From positions 1 through 6,238 of the forward strand of contig JAGGXO010000141.1 in the NCBI GenBank assembly GCA_021163015.1: DNA of 6,238 nucleotides. The letters are read 5' to 3'. Below the pieces are notes generated by a model. The model saw nothing but the letters and a program-made list of their open reading frames with translations. It searched no databases and was not told the DNA's origin. This DNA comes from Candidatus Bipolaricaulota bacterium. Its GTDB lineage: Bacteria > Bipolaricaulota > Bipolaricaulia > UBA7950 > UBA9294. How positions within the stretch are numbered: the stretch's first letter is position 1; each line of letters begins with the position of its first letter. Both the position numbers and the translations under genes were made by a program. Positions 1 through 4,748 of this stretch are shown in pieces.

Positions 1-462
1 AAGAAGCACCGCATGGAAGACGCCCTTGAGGCGACGAAAGCCGCAGTGGACGAAGGAATCCTCCCCGGTGGCGGCACTGCTCTGTTGAACGCGGCCCGCA
101 AGCTAGGTGACCTCAAGGTTGATGGCGACGAGGCCGTGGGAGTGAAGATCCTCAGTCGCGCCATCGAGGCTCCCCTCCGCCAGCTGGCCGACAACGCCGG
201 TTTCGAGGGAGCGATCATCGTGGAACGGGTGAAGGAGGAGAAGCCGGGCGTCGGATTCGACGTCATCTCCGAGTCCTACCGCGACATGTTCGATGCTGGG
301 ATCATCGACCCAACAAAGGTAACTCGCTCTGCTCTGCAGAACGCCGTCTCCATCGCGGGTATGCTCCTCACCACCGATGCGCTCGTCGCAGAGATCAAGG
401 AGAAGGAAGAGGCGCCAGCAATGCCGGCTGGCGGTGGAATGCCAGGCGGAATGCCTTACTAG
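1..462 (+). CDS. groEL: Chaperonin GroEL (Hsp60), C-terminal part, 5' truncated by window edge
   Basis: This is the C-terminal 153 residues of a group I chaperonin, the large subunit of the ATP-driven cytosolic folding chamber that works with GroES. The reading frame is open from base 1, so the upstream two-thirds lie outside the window. Family landmarks are clear. The fragment opens with KKHRMEDALEATKAAVDEG, whose Asp at fragment residue 7 matches the ATP-hydrolysing Asp398 of E. coli GroEL. It continues with the glycine turn PGGGTALL and the equatorial-domain segment IIDPTKVTRSALQNA. The C-terminus is a short Gly/Met-rich tail (GGGMPGGMPY), shorter than the repeated GGM tail of E. coli but of the same character. 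It ends at TAG and is followed 17 bases later by a strong hairpin, so it is probably the last gene of a groESL-type operon. The identification is secure; whether the organism has other groEL copies cannot be seen. Confidence 0.98.
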   Translation, partial: KKHRMEDALEATKAAVDEGILPGGGTALLNAARKLGDLKVDGDEAVGVKILSRAIEAPLRQLADNAGFEGAIIVERVKEEKPGVGFDVISESYRDMFDAGIIDPTKVTRSALQNAVSIAGMLLTTDALVAEIKEKEEAPAMPAGGGMPGGMPY

Positions 463-479
463 CCCCAGATTGGTTGTCT

Positions 480-524
480 TCCCCCCTTTGCCAGTTTATC
501 ATGCGGCAAAGGGGGGATTTTCTT
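480..524 (+). terminator. Intrinsic terminator-like hairpin after groEL
   Basis: Bases 481-492 (CCCCCCTTTGCC) pair perfectly with 505-516 (GGCAAAGGGGGG). One more T-A pair (480/517) gives a 13-bp stem around a loop of about 12 nt, followed by a short T-rich run (ATTTTCTT). This fits a Rho-independent terminator for groEL, although the T tract is short and interrupted. The 3' arm also contains the only good Shine-Dalgarno of the next gene, so the element may act as an attenuator or RBS-sequestering structure as well as a stop. Confidence 0.85.
511..516 (+). promoter_or_regulatory. Shine-Dalgarno (GGGGGG) of the patatin-like gene, inside the terminator stem
   Basis: The G-run lies 6 nt before the TTG at 523. 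It supports that TTG as the start, since there is no in-frame ATG ahead of the oxyanion-hole motif. In the hairpin form the G-run is fully paired with the C-run at 481-486, so the ribosome site would be masked. Confidence 0.55.
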
Positions 525-1392
525 GTTACAGAGAAGGAAGATCGGCCTCGCTCTCGGCGGAGGTGGTGCGCGTGGATTTGCTCACCTCGGTGTTCTTATA
601 GCGCTATCTGAGAACGGTATTCCTATAGATTTCATAAGCGGAACGAGCATGGGAGCCGTCGTCGGGGCAGCTAGGGCGATAGGAACGGATCTCGATCACT
701 TGAGTAGGCTCCTCTCCTGTTTGGACATAAACGAGCTACTGCAGGTCTCAGATAGCACTATCCGCGAGGTCCAGAAGGCTATTGGCCGCGGTCTCATCGA
801 ATACGTGCGCGGATCTGATTGGCACGCAAATGAGAGTTTTCCCCAGGATCTGGCACGGATCTACGAGTTATTCTCTCTTCTGACCGCAAATAAGGACTTC
901 TCGGATACGGTAATCCCGTTTGCAGCGGTCGCTGCGGATCTGGAGACTGGTGATCGAGTTGTGCTAACACGTGGCAAGCTATACAAAGCAGTTGCCGCTA
1001 GCGCAGCAGTTCCTGGGACCTTCTCTCCTGTGGAACATCAGGGGAGGTACCTTATCGATGGCGGAGTTATCGATAAGGTACCGGCAAGTGTGACAATTGA
1101 CATGGGAGCGGAAGTTGTTATCGCCGTGGATACGGGCGCTCCCCTCACGCGGAGCGTCAATACCACGCTCGATTCTCTCCTTCAATCCCAGCGCATAACC
1201 TCACACGAGTTGACTCGCCTTCAAATGGAGCATGCTCATCAACGAGTCGATGGTCGCCTCATTCTTCTGCACCCTAAGGTGGACTGGATTACGATGCTCG
1301 CCTTCAAGCACGTGACAGAAGCAATCGCTGCAGGAAAGGAAGAGGTGTACGACCACATAAACGAAATCAAGAAGCTATGCGGCCTCCCCTGA
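523..1392 (+). CDS. Patatin-like phospholipase (RssA/NTE-type serine lipid hydrolase)
   Basis: The predicted 289-residue cytosolic or membrane-associated lipid acyl hydrolase uses the Ser-Asp dyad of the patatin family. All catalytic elements are present. The oxyanion hole GGGGARG is at residues 12-18, the nucleophile elbow GTSMG at 40-44 (Ser42), and the DGG motif at 179-181 (Asp179), followed by VIDKVPA in place of the commoner VxDNxP. Length fits the short bacterial RssA/YchK-like class. No signal peptide or membrane segment is evident. The start is TTG at 523: it has a G-rich Shine-Dalgarno at 511-516, and the first in-frame ATG (Met43) would remove the oxyanion hole. The frame is open right back to the groEL TAG at 460-462. 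Codon use looks AT-richer than groEL, with several ATA codons, which hints at different ancestry; this is a by-eye impression. No separate promoter was seen, so it may depend on read-through from groEL. It converges on the next gene with only 13 bases between stop codons. The substrate is unknown. Confidence 0.93.
   Translation: MLQRRKIGLALGGGGARGFAHLGVLIALSENGIPIDFISGTSMGAVVGAARAIGTDLDHLSRLLSCLDINELLQVSDSTIREVQKAIGRGLIEYVRGSDWHANESFPQDLARIYELFSLLTANKDFSDTVIPFAAVAADLETGDRVVLTRGKLYKAVAASAAVPGTFSPVEHQGRYLIDGGVIDKVPASVTIDMGAEVVIAVDTGAPLTRSVNTTLDSLLQSQRITSHELTRLQMEHAHQRVDGRLILLHPKVDWITMLAFKHVTEAIAAGKEEVYDHINEIKKLCGLP
1046..1082. repeat. 14-bp perfect inverted repeat over the patatin DGG codons
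   Basis: The left arm GGTACCTTATCGAT (1046-1059) is exactly complementary to the right arm ATCGATAAGGTACC (1069-1082), with a 9-base loop (GGCGGAGTT). The Asp179 codon closes the left arm and the two Gly codons lie in the loop. No T-run follows, so it is not an intrinsic terminator. Because of the symmetry, the antisense frame reads nearly the same peptide (RYLID...IDKVP). Confidence 0.9.
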
Positions 1393-1405
1393 TCTCTCGT
1401 AGCAC

Positions 1406-2299
1406 TCAGTTTGCGATAGTAAATATCGGGCTCATCGCTTCCCCAATGTTCCCATCAGCGTCTTTCACTGTCACCTTCAGTACGTACTGATCACCGTTTG
1501 CAGACGCGGTTGTGTCCCACACATAGGAATCGCCAACTAGCCCGCTTACGAGGAGCGAGAAGGTATCTCCACCATCTGCAGAGATATAAATGTCCACTTG
1601 GAGCGAGTCATCCTCACCACTATCAGGGTCCTGCGCTTGCCAAGCGATCACCAGGCTACCACTTGCAGCCTGTCCCTCGAAAGGACCGTTAAGCGTCACA
1701 GTCGGTGCTGTCTCCCAGGCGATAGTTGCGGAATTCTTCGCGCGTGGTGTTCCGTTTATCGGTTCTCCCGCCGCATCGTGCCCGCAGGTGATCAAGCCGT
1801 TATTCGACGCCCAGTTGCTGGCAACATCCGGACCTGTGGGATCGATTCGCTCCATCGTTGCATATTGCGTCTCTCCCTCTTTGGCACTTCCGGCAGCCCA
1901 GCCCGATTCCACACCGGCATTTGCAGTATCGACAACCGCCCCTGTTTGATCGAGCAGATTCAGCACCATTCCTGAATTACTCAAGCTCCCCGTATAAATC
2001 AGATCGGCTGGAACGTCCGAGACCGTATTATCGTCCGTTCGCTCAAGAAGGAGATATCCATCTGACTCGACGATCGTACTTGCAGCTTCTCCAAGATCGA
2101 TCACGACATCACCAAAAGTGAGCGACCATCCGCTTAGATCAACGGCACTATCCGTCGGGTTGTACAGCTCAATCCACTCATCGCTGGTATTGCTCGCTGT
2201 TCCTGCCCATGCCACCTCGTTGATGATCACACCCTGTGCATACACACCCAGTCCAACCATAGTTGCGATAAGGATCCCTAACAGGGGTTTTCTCCACAT
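1406..2299 (-). CDS. Secreted lamin-tail-domain (LTD) protein
   Basis: The predicted exported protein has 297 residues. Residues 1-21 form a signal peptide: MWRK, a hydrophobic core (LLGILIATMVGLGV), and a likely cleavage after VYA. The mature protein opens with GVIINEVAWAGTASNTSDEW and continues IELYNPTDSAVDLSGWSL, the hallmark of a lamin-tail domain (roughly residues 23-130). In bacteria this Ig-like fold is found on secreted or surface proteins, often linked to nucleases or adhesion modules. Residues about 198-297 look like a second beta-sandwich with an FN3- or cadherin-like pattern (TVTLNGPFEG, WQAQDPDSGEDDSLQVDIYIS, YVLKVTVKDADGNIG). No nuclease or protease catalytic motif and no sorting signal was recognised. 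The ATG at 2299 was chosen over the in-frame upstream Met near 2428: it has an excellent AAAGGAGG site 5 nt before it, the signal peptide starts there, and the promoter lies inside the longer reading. It appears monocistronic. Its role is unknown; a structural or binding role outside the membrane is likely. Confidence 0.9.
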   Translation of the reverse strand: MWRKPLLGILIATMVGLGVYAQGVIINEVAWAGTASNTSDEWIELYNPTDSAVDLSGWSLTFGDVVIDLGEAASTIVESDGYLLLERTDDNTVSDVPADLIYTGSLSNSGMVLNLLDQTGAVVDTANAGVESGWAAGSAKEGETQYATMERIDPTGPDVASNWASNNGLITCGHDAAGEPINGTPRAKNSATIAWETAPTVTLNGPFEGQAASGSLVIAWQAQDPDSGEDDSLQVDIYISADGGDTFSLLVSGLVGDSYVWDTTASANGDQYVLKVTVKDADGNIGEAMSPIFTIAN

Positions 2300-2304
2300 C
2301 TCTG

Positions 2305-2312
2305 CCTCCTTT
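2305..2312 (-). promoter_or_regulatory. Shine-Dalgarno AAAGGAGG fixing the LTD protein start
   Basis: On the - strand AAAGGAGG is followed by 5 nt and then ATG at 2299. This near-perfect match to the 16S rRNA 3' end decides the start against the longer open frame. Confidence 0.85.
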
Positions 2313-2360
2313 AGCGGTTTTCTTTTGTATTTACACGCTCTTTGCTTTGCGTGTCTCTTC

Positions 2361-2388
2361 AGTATATACATATCGCTTCCAGAGTCAA
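2361..2388 (-). promoter_or_regulatory. Sigma-70-type promoter for the LTD protein gene
   Basis: On the - strand a -35 box TTGACT (2388-2383) is followed by a 16-nt spacer and a -10 box TATACT (2366-2361). Both hexamers match the consensus at five of six positions. Transcription would begin near 2354, giving a leader of about 55 nt that carries the strong ribosome site. Confidence 0.7.
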
Positions 2389-2541
2389 TACCGCGCTTAT
2401 TCGAGGCAAAGAATGAAACACATCGCACATGATAAAAGGTATGGTATGGACAAATCGGAATGCTTAAGGATGTTGAGACCCTATCCCTGGCAATGACCGC
2501 GGCCTAAAAGTGAGGCTAACGGGACGGTAGGAAGCATTGCT

Positions 2542-2577
2542 TTCTTTGAGTTCTTCGTGATTTTCGTGTCCTTCGTG
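2542..2577. repeat. Degenerate 9-bp tandem repeat (NNNTTCGTG) in intergenic DNA
   Basis: Units TTCTTCGTG (2551-2559), ATTTTCGTG (2560-2568) and TCCTTCGTG (2569-2577) follow one another, with a decayed unit TTCTTTGAG before them (2542-2550). On the - strand this reads CACGAAGGA, CACGAAAAT, CACGAAGAA. I recall CACGAAGGA-type nonamer runs as recurrent intergenic repeats in several environmental bacterial genomes, often mis-called as short ORFs. The remaining intergenic DNA from 2389 to 2654 shows no convincing gene, tRNA or terminator. Confidence 0.75.
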
Positions 2578-2654
2578 GTGGAAGGGTTTTGTGTATCCCG
2601 AACCCTGACACCTCATCTCATGGGCGTCATTCAGGGCAACGAGTGAGTATCATA

Positions 2655-3884
2655 TTAGAATTCCCACTCCTCCCCTTGTGAGAATCCGCCGACGTGCTCC
2701 GGGATCGCATCGAAAAGGAGCGTCTCTCCGGTGACGATTGCCCGCTCTCCGAAGCGATCACGTATACGATCGGTCGCAGCGTTCAGCCGCTCGCGTCGCC
2801 GATCCTCATCCAGTAGATACCCAGAACGCCCTCGTCTTTCAGCGAGGTTGCTCACGGAGACCCCAACTTGTGAGACGTTCTTCGGGTGAATCAGCATCTT
2901 ACGCTCGATGGCTAGGCAGGCATTGTAGATAACCTCTCCATCATCGGTGGAGAAGGGAAGTGTAATTTGCTTGCCGTGGTGTGGGCTCATCGATCCCAGG
3001 CGAAAGCCAAAGTAGACCGTGCGCCCGACGTAGCCAAGCTTGCGCAGCCTACGGCCCACCTTATCGCACAGTCCACGCAGGACTAGAAGGGCAAGGTCGA
3101 TCGATCGCAGTTGCGGCGGGAGGGATTTGGAATGCCCCACCGACTTCACTGGAGCTGCTGTGGTGTAGGGGATCACCGGCGTTGGATCGCGCCCTTGCCC
3201 AATCTCTTTTAGGAATAGACCATACACGCCAAATTCCTGCTTCAAGTACCGCTGTGATGTGCGCCCGAGATCGGCCAGGGTATGAATTCCTACGCGCTCT
3301 AGCCGACCTTCGATCCTTCTACCGATCCCGCAGACCTCACCGATTGGGATCTCCGACAAGAGAGATGGAACCTCCTCATCGCGTAGTTGTCCGATCCCAT
3401 TTGGCTTGTTACGCTTGGCAATCAGTTTAGCGAACGCTTTGTTGGAGGCGATCCCCACTGTAGCGGTGATACACTCACCCAGCGCTTCCCGAAATTCGTC
3501 CTTGATCGAGCGGGCCATGTTGAGCGGCCCGCCGTAGCGACGCGCCTCCTGCGTGACGTCCATGAACACCTCATCGATACTGAATACCTCAAGTAGCGGC
3601 GTGTAGCGCTTGAGGATAGATAGAAAGCGCTTCGTCGTCGCTATGTAGCGCTCCGCCTTCCCCGAGACAAGCTTCAAAGAAGGGCAAAGCTTAAGCGCCT
3701 CCCAATTAGGCATCGCCGATTTCACCCCCCAACGCTTCGCCTCGCGCGATGCCGCAACGATGATGGAACGCTCCTTGGGTCTACCTGTGACACCGATCGG
3801 TATCCCCCGCAGCGATGGGTTCGCCTGTTGCTCGACCGAGGCGAAGTAGGAATCCATATCAAGGTGCATGATGATGCGCGCCAT
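2655..3884 (-). CDS. dinB: Y-family translesion DNA polymerase (DinB/Pol IV-like)
   Basis: The predicted 409-residue error-prone polymerase copies past damaged template bases. Its N-terminus MARIIMHLDMDSYFASVE carries catalytic Asp9 and a Phe14 in the steric-gate position. The second metal site is FSIDEVFMDVT (Asp104, Glu105). The finger segment runs GRPKERSIIVAASREAKRWG and SAMP; the thumb helix-hairpin-helix is VCGIGRRIEGRLERVGIHTLADL-like (about 184-206). The little finger begins near HSKSLPP (251) and ends with QVGVSVSNLAE and a GETLLF strand. Where many Pol IV proteins have a QLxLF-like clamp-binding motif, this one reads SGYLLDE (354-360), and the C-terminus EEWEF is not a standard clamp motif. 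The start is uncertain. ATG at 3884 sits 4 nt from GGAGG and overlaps the upstream TGA by one base; ATG at 3887 overlaps it as ATGA; GTG at 3917 lacks a ribosome site. Overlap with the upstream small gene implies translational coupling. The subfamily looks divergent from E. coli DinB. Confidence 0.95.
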   Translation of the reverse strand: MARIIMHLDMDSYFASVEQQANPSLRGIPIGVTGRPKERSIIVAASREAKRWGVKSAMPNWEALKLCPSLKLVSGKAERYIATTKRFLSILKRYTPLLEVFSIDEVFMDVTQEARRYGGPLNMARSIKDEFREALGECITATVGIASNKAFAKLIAKRNKPNGIGQLRDEEVPSLLSEIPIGEVCGIGRRIEGRLERVGIHTLADLGRTSQRYLKQEFGVYGLFLKEIGQGRDPTPVIPYTTAAPVKSVGHSKSLPPQLRSIDLALLVLRGLCDKVGRRLRKLGYVGRTVYFGFRLGSMSPHHGKQITLPFSTDDGEVIYNACLAIERKMLIHPKNVSQVGVSVSNLAERRGRSGYLLDEDRRRERLNAATDRIRDRFGERAIVTGETLLFDAIPEHVGGFSQGEEWEF

Positions 3885-4138
3885 CATCCCTCCACGTCGA
3901 TTGCCTCTAGTGTCCACAAACTGCGGTTTGTATTGAGGCGAAGCTGAAATTGGTTCCTGCCGGAACTGACCGCATAGCAGAGGAAGAGCGTCTCCCCCTC
4001 TCTCTCCGGGTAGACGAGATTCGTCGATGTGATATCAAAGCGCCGTCTTCCCCAGCGGAAGGCACGCAGTATAGGATGTGTCGCACCGCGCTTGTAGATG
4101 ACGTAAGCGTCAATCGGTTCTGATACCGGTTGGTACAT
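3884..4138 (-). CDS. Small beta-rich protein of unknown function, coupled to the Y-family polymerase
   Basis: The protein has 84 residues, with no signal peptide, membrane segment or cysteine cluster. The ATG at 4138 is preceded by AGGTGA (4150-4145) at a 6-nt spacing. The sequence alternates hydrophobic and charged residues in a beta-strand pattern. Visible blocks are IDAYVIYKRG (9-18), AFRWGRRRFDITS (26-38), GETLFLCYAVSSG (48-60), QFQLRLN (63-69) and SLWTLEAI (73-80). This order of 'FxWxxRRF' core, then a strand pair ending in 'Y-V', then a terminal 'W-L' strand resembles by eye the small proteins annotated near dinB/imuB-type genes in actinobacteria (DUF6504-like); I could not verify this by search. 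It overlaps the polymerase start, so the two proteins are probably made together. A polymerase accessory or targeting role is plausible but unproven. Confidence 0.8.
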   Translation of the reverse strand: MYQPVSEPIDAYVIYKRGATHPILRAFRWGRRRFDITSTNLVYPEREGETLFLCYAVSSGRNQFQLRLNTNRSLWTLEAIDVEG

Positions 4139-4151
4139 GATTATTCACCTA

Positions 4152-4171
4152 GTTCAGTGTACTAACTGAAC
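4152..4171. promoter_or_regulatory. Candidate operator: 7-bp-arm dyad GTTCAGT-N6-ACTGAAC
   Basis: The arms at 4152-4158 and 4165-4171 are perfect inverted repeats separated by 6 bases. The dyad sits in the 42-base gap before the small-protein/polymerase pair and covers the -10 of the candidate promoter there. It does not match the E. coli LexA box (CTGT-N8-ACAG) or the Gram-positive one (GAAC-N4-GTTC), although GTTC/GAAC half-sites are typical of several LexA-type operators. The binding protein could be LexA, the neighbouring winged-helix protein, or something else. Confidence 0.6.
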
Positions 4172-4184
4172 CAGAAATCGTCAA
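4156..4184 (-). promoter_or_regulatory. Candidate promoter for the small protein-polymerase pair
   Basis: On the - strand TTGACG (4184-4179), a 17-nt spacer and TACACT (4161-4156) form a fair sigma-70 match. Transcription would start near 4149, leaving a very short leader that begins inside the ribosome site. An alternative -10, TATACT (4189-4184), has no recognisable -35 but would give a leader of about 39 nt containing the dyad. Either way the dyad is placed where a bound protein would block expression. Confidence 0.45.
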
Positions 4185-4741
4185 GTATAGATGACGGAGA
4201 AAAGTCGATACGCGCGATGAGGACCGGCGGAGCCAATCTCCTCTCGACGAATGAGACGAAGTTCTGTAAGCTTCCCTACGCGGTGCAGACAAGCGTTGTG
4301 ACGGATACCGAGAAGTTCAGAGAGCTCCTTAGCCGTCGTCTCCTTAAGTTTGTTCACCAACTCCAGCGTCTCCCTCATCGGGAAAGCGAGCTGTCCGAGC
4401 ACTTCGATGCGACCATCGATAAGACAGAACATCGCTAGGTGCCTACGCTCAAGCTTGTGAGAGAGGTCCTCAGCAATCTCCAAACTCGGGGAGCGTACAA
4501 CAAGATAACGATCTCCATACTCCCCCGTGGCGAGGCGCGCACAGGAGAGAGCGATCGTCTCATCTGCAAACGATCCGCTCAATACCTCCACCCCATCGAG
4601 TGAGACGATCAGCCGTCCCGGCTCAGGAATGGATTCGAGCGTTACAAGGAGCTTCTCGCGCGCCCCTTTACCCTCTAGACGCGTACCCAAGCGCACGCCG
4701 AATGGAGCAATTGGAAACGTTAGTTCATTCATCACGTTCAT
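4181..4741 (-). CDS. DUF4325 (STAS-like) protein with C-terminal winged helix
   Basis: The 186-residue protein has two parts. Residues about 8-75 match the DUF4325 STAS-like pattern: LTFPIAPFGVRLGTRLEG, then LIVSLDGVEVLSGSFADE (44-61), a predicted beta-strand followed by the Ser-rich turn that is the phosphorylation or partner-contact site in STAS anti-sigma antagonists. Residues about 131-182 look like a winged helix-turn-helix: TTAKELSELLGI, a recognition-helix segment HNACLHRVGKLTELRLI, and a wing before YRLFSVI. This suggests a DNA-binding protein whose activity is switched by protein contacts. The start is not certain: ATG at 4741 lies 4 nt after the upstream stop, ATG at 4732 is an alternative, and neither has a good Shine-Dalgarno, so translation is probably coupled to the STAS-ATPase gene. 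Frames opening upstream to 4855 only overlap that gene. The pairing with a STAS/GHKL protein points to a partner-switching module (inference). The target is unknown; the polymerase pair downstream is the obvious candidate. Confidence 0.87.
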   Translation of the reverse strand: MNVMNELTFPIAPFGVRLGTRLEGKGAREKLLVTLESIPEPGRLIVSLDGVEVLSGSFADETIALSCARLATGEYGDRYLVVRSPSLEIAEDLSHKLERRHLAMFCLIDGRIEVLGQLAFPMRETLELVNKLKETTAKELSELLGIRHNACLHRVGKLTELRLIRREEIGSAGPHRAYRLFSVIYT

Positions 4742-4748
4742 TGAACTA
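4721..4748 (-). promoter_or_regulatory. Hairpin presenting the DUF4325 start codons (TAGTTCA/TGAACTA)
   Basis: On the - strand TAGTTCA (4748-4742) and TGAACTA (4727-4721) can pair as 7 bp around a 14-nt loop. The first arm begins with the TAG stop of the STAS-ATPase gene, and the loop contains both candidate ATGs of the next gene (4741 and 4732). A ribosome ending at that TAG would open the stem, which fits translational coupling. As DNA, the same heptamer recurs at the 4152-4171 dyad. Confidence 0.5.

Noticed and set aside
979..1185. Antisense open frame in the phospholipase showing the peptide RYLIDNSAIDKVP
   Set aside because: The similarity to the sense peptide is a consequence of the 14-bp inverted repeat, not of a second gene.
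2300..2428. N-terminal extension of the LTD protein to an upstream Met
   Set aside because: The extension is basic and low in hydrophobicity, contains the promoter, and would bury the signal peptide. The AAAGGAGG site supports the start at 2299.
2542..2577. Short repeats considered as a CRISPR array
   Set aside because: Units are only 9 bp, directly adjacent and without spacers.
2603..2636. CCCTGA/TCAGGG hairpin as a terminator for the polymerase gene
   Set aside because: On the - strand the inner pairing is broken and no T-run follows. No intrinsic terminator was found for this transcript.
2738..2932. Several + strand open frames within the polymerase region (also 2981-3430 and 3387-3596)
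   Set aside because: They are shadows of the polymerase on the opposite strand, with no ribosome sites or recognisable domains.
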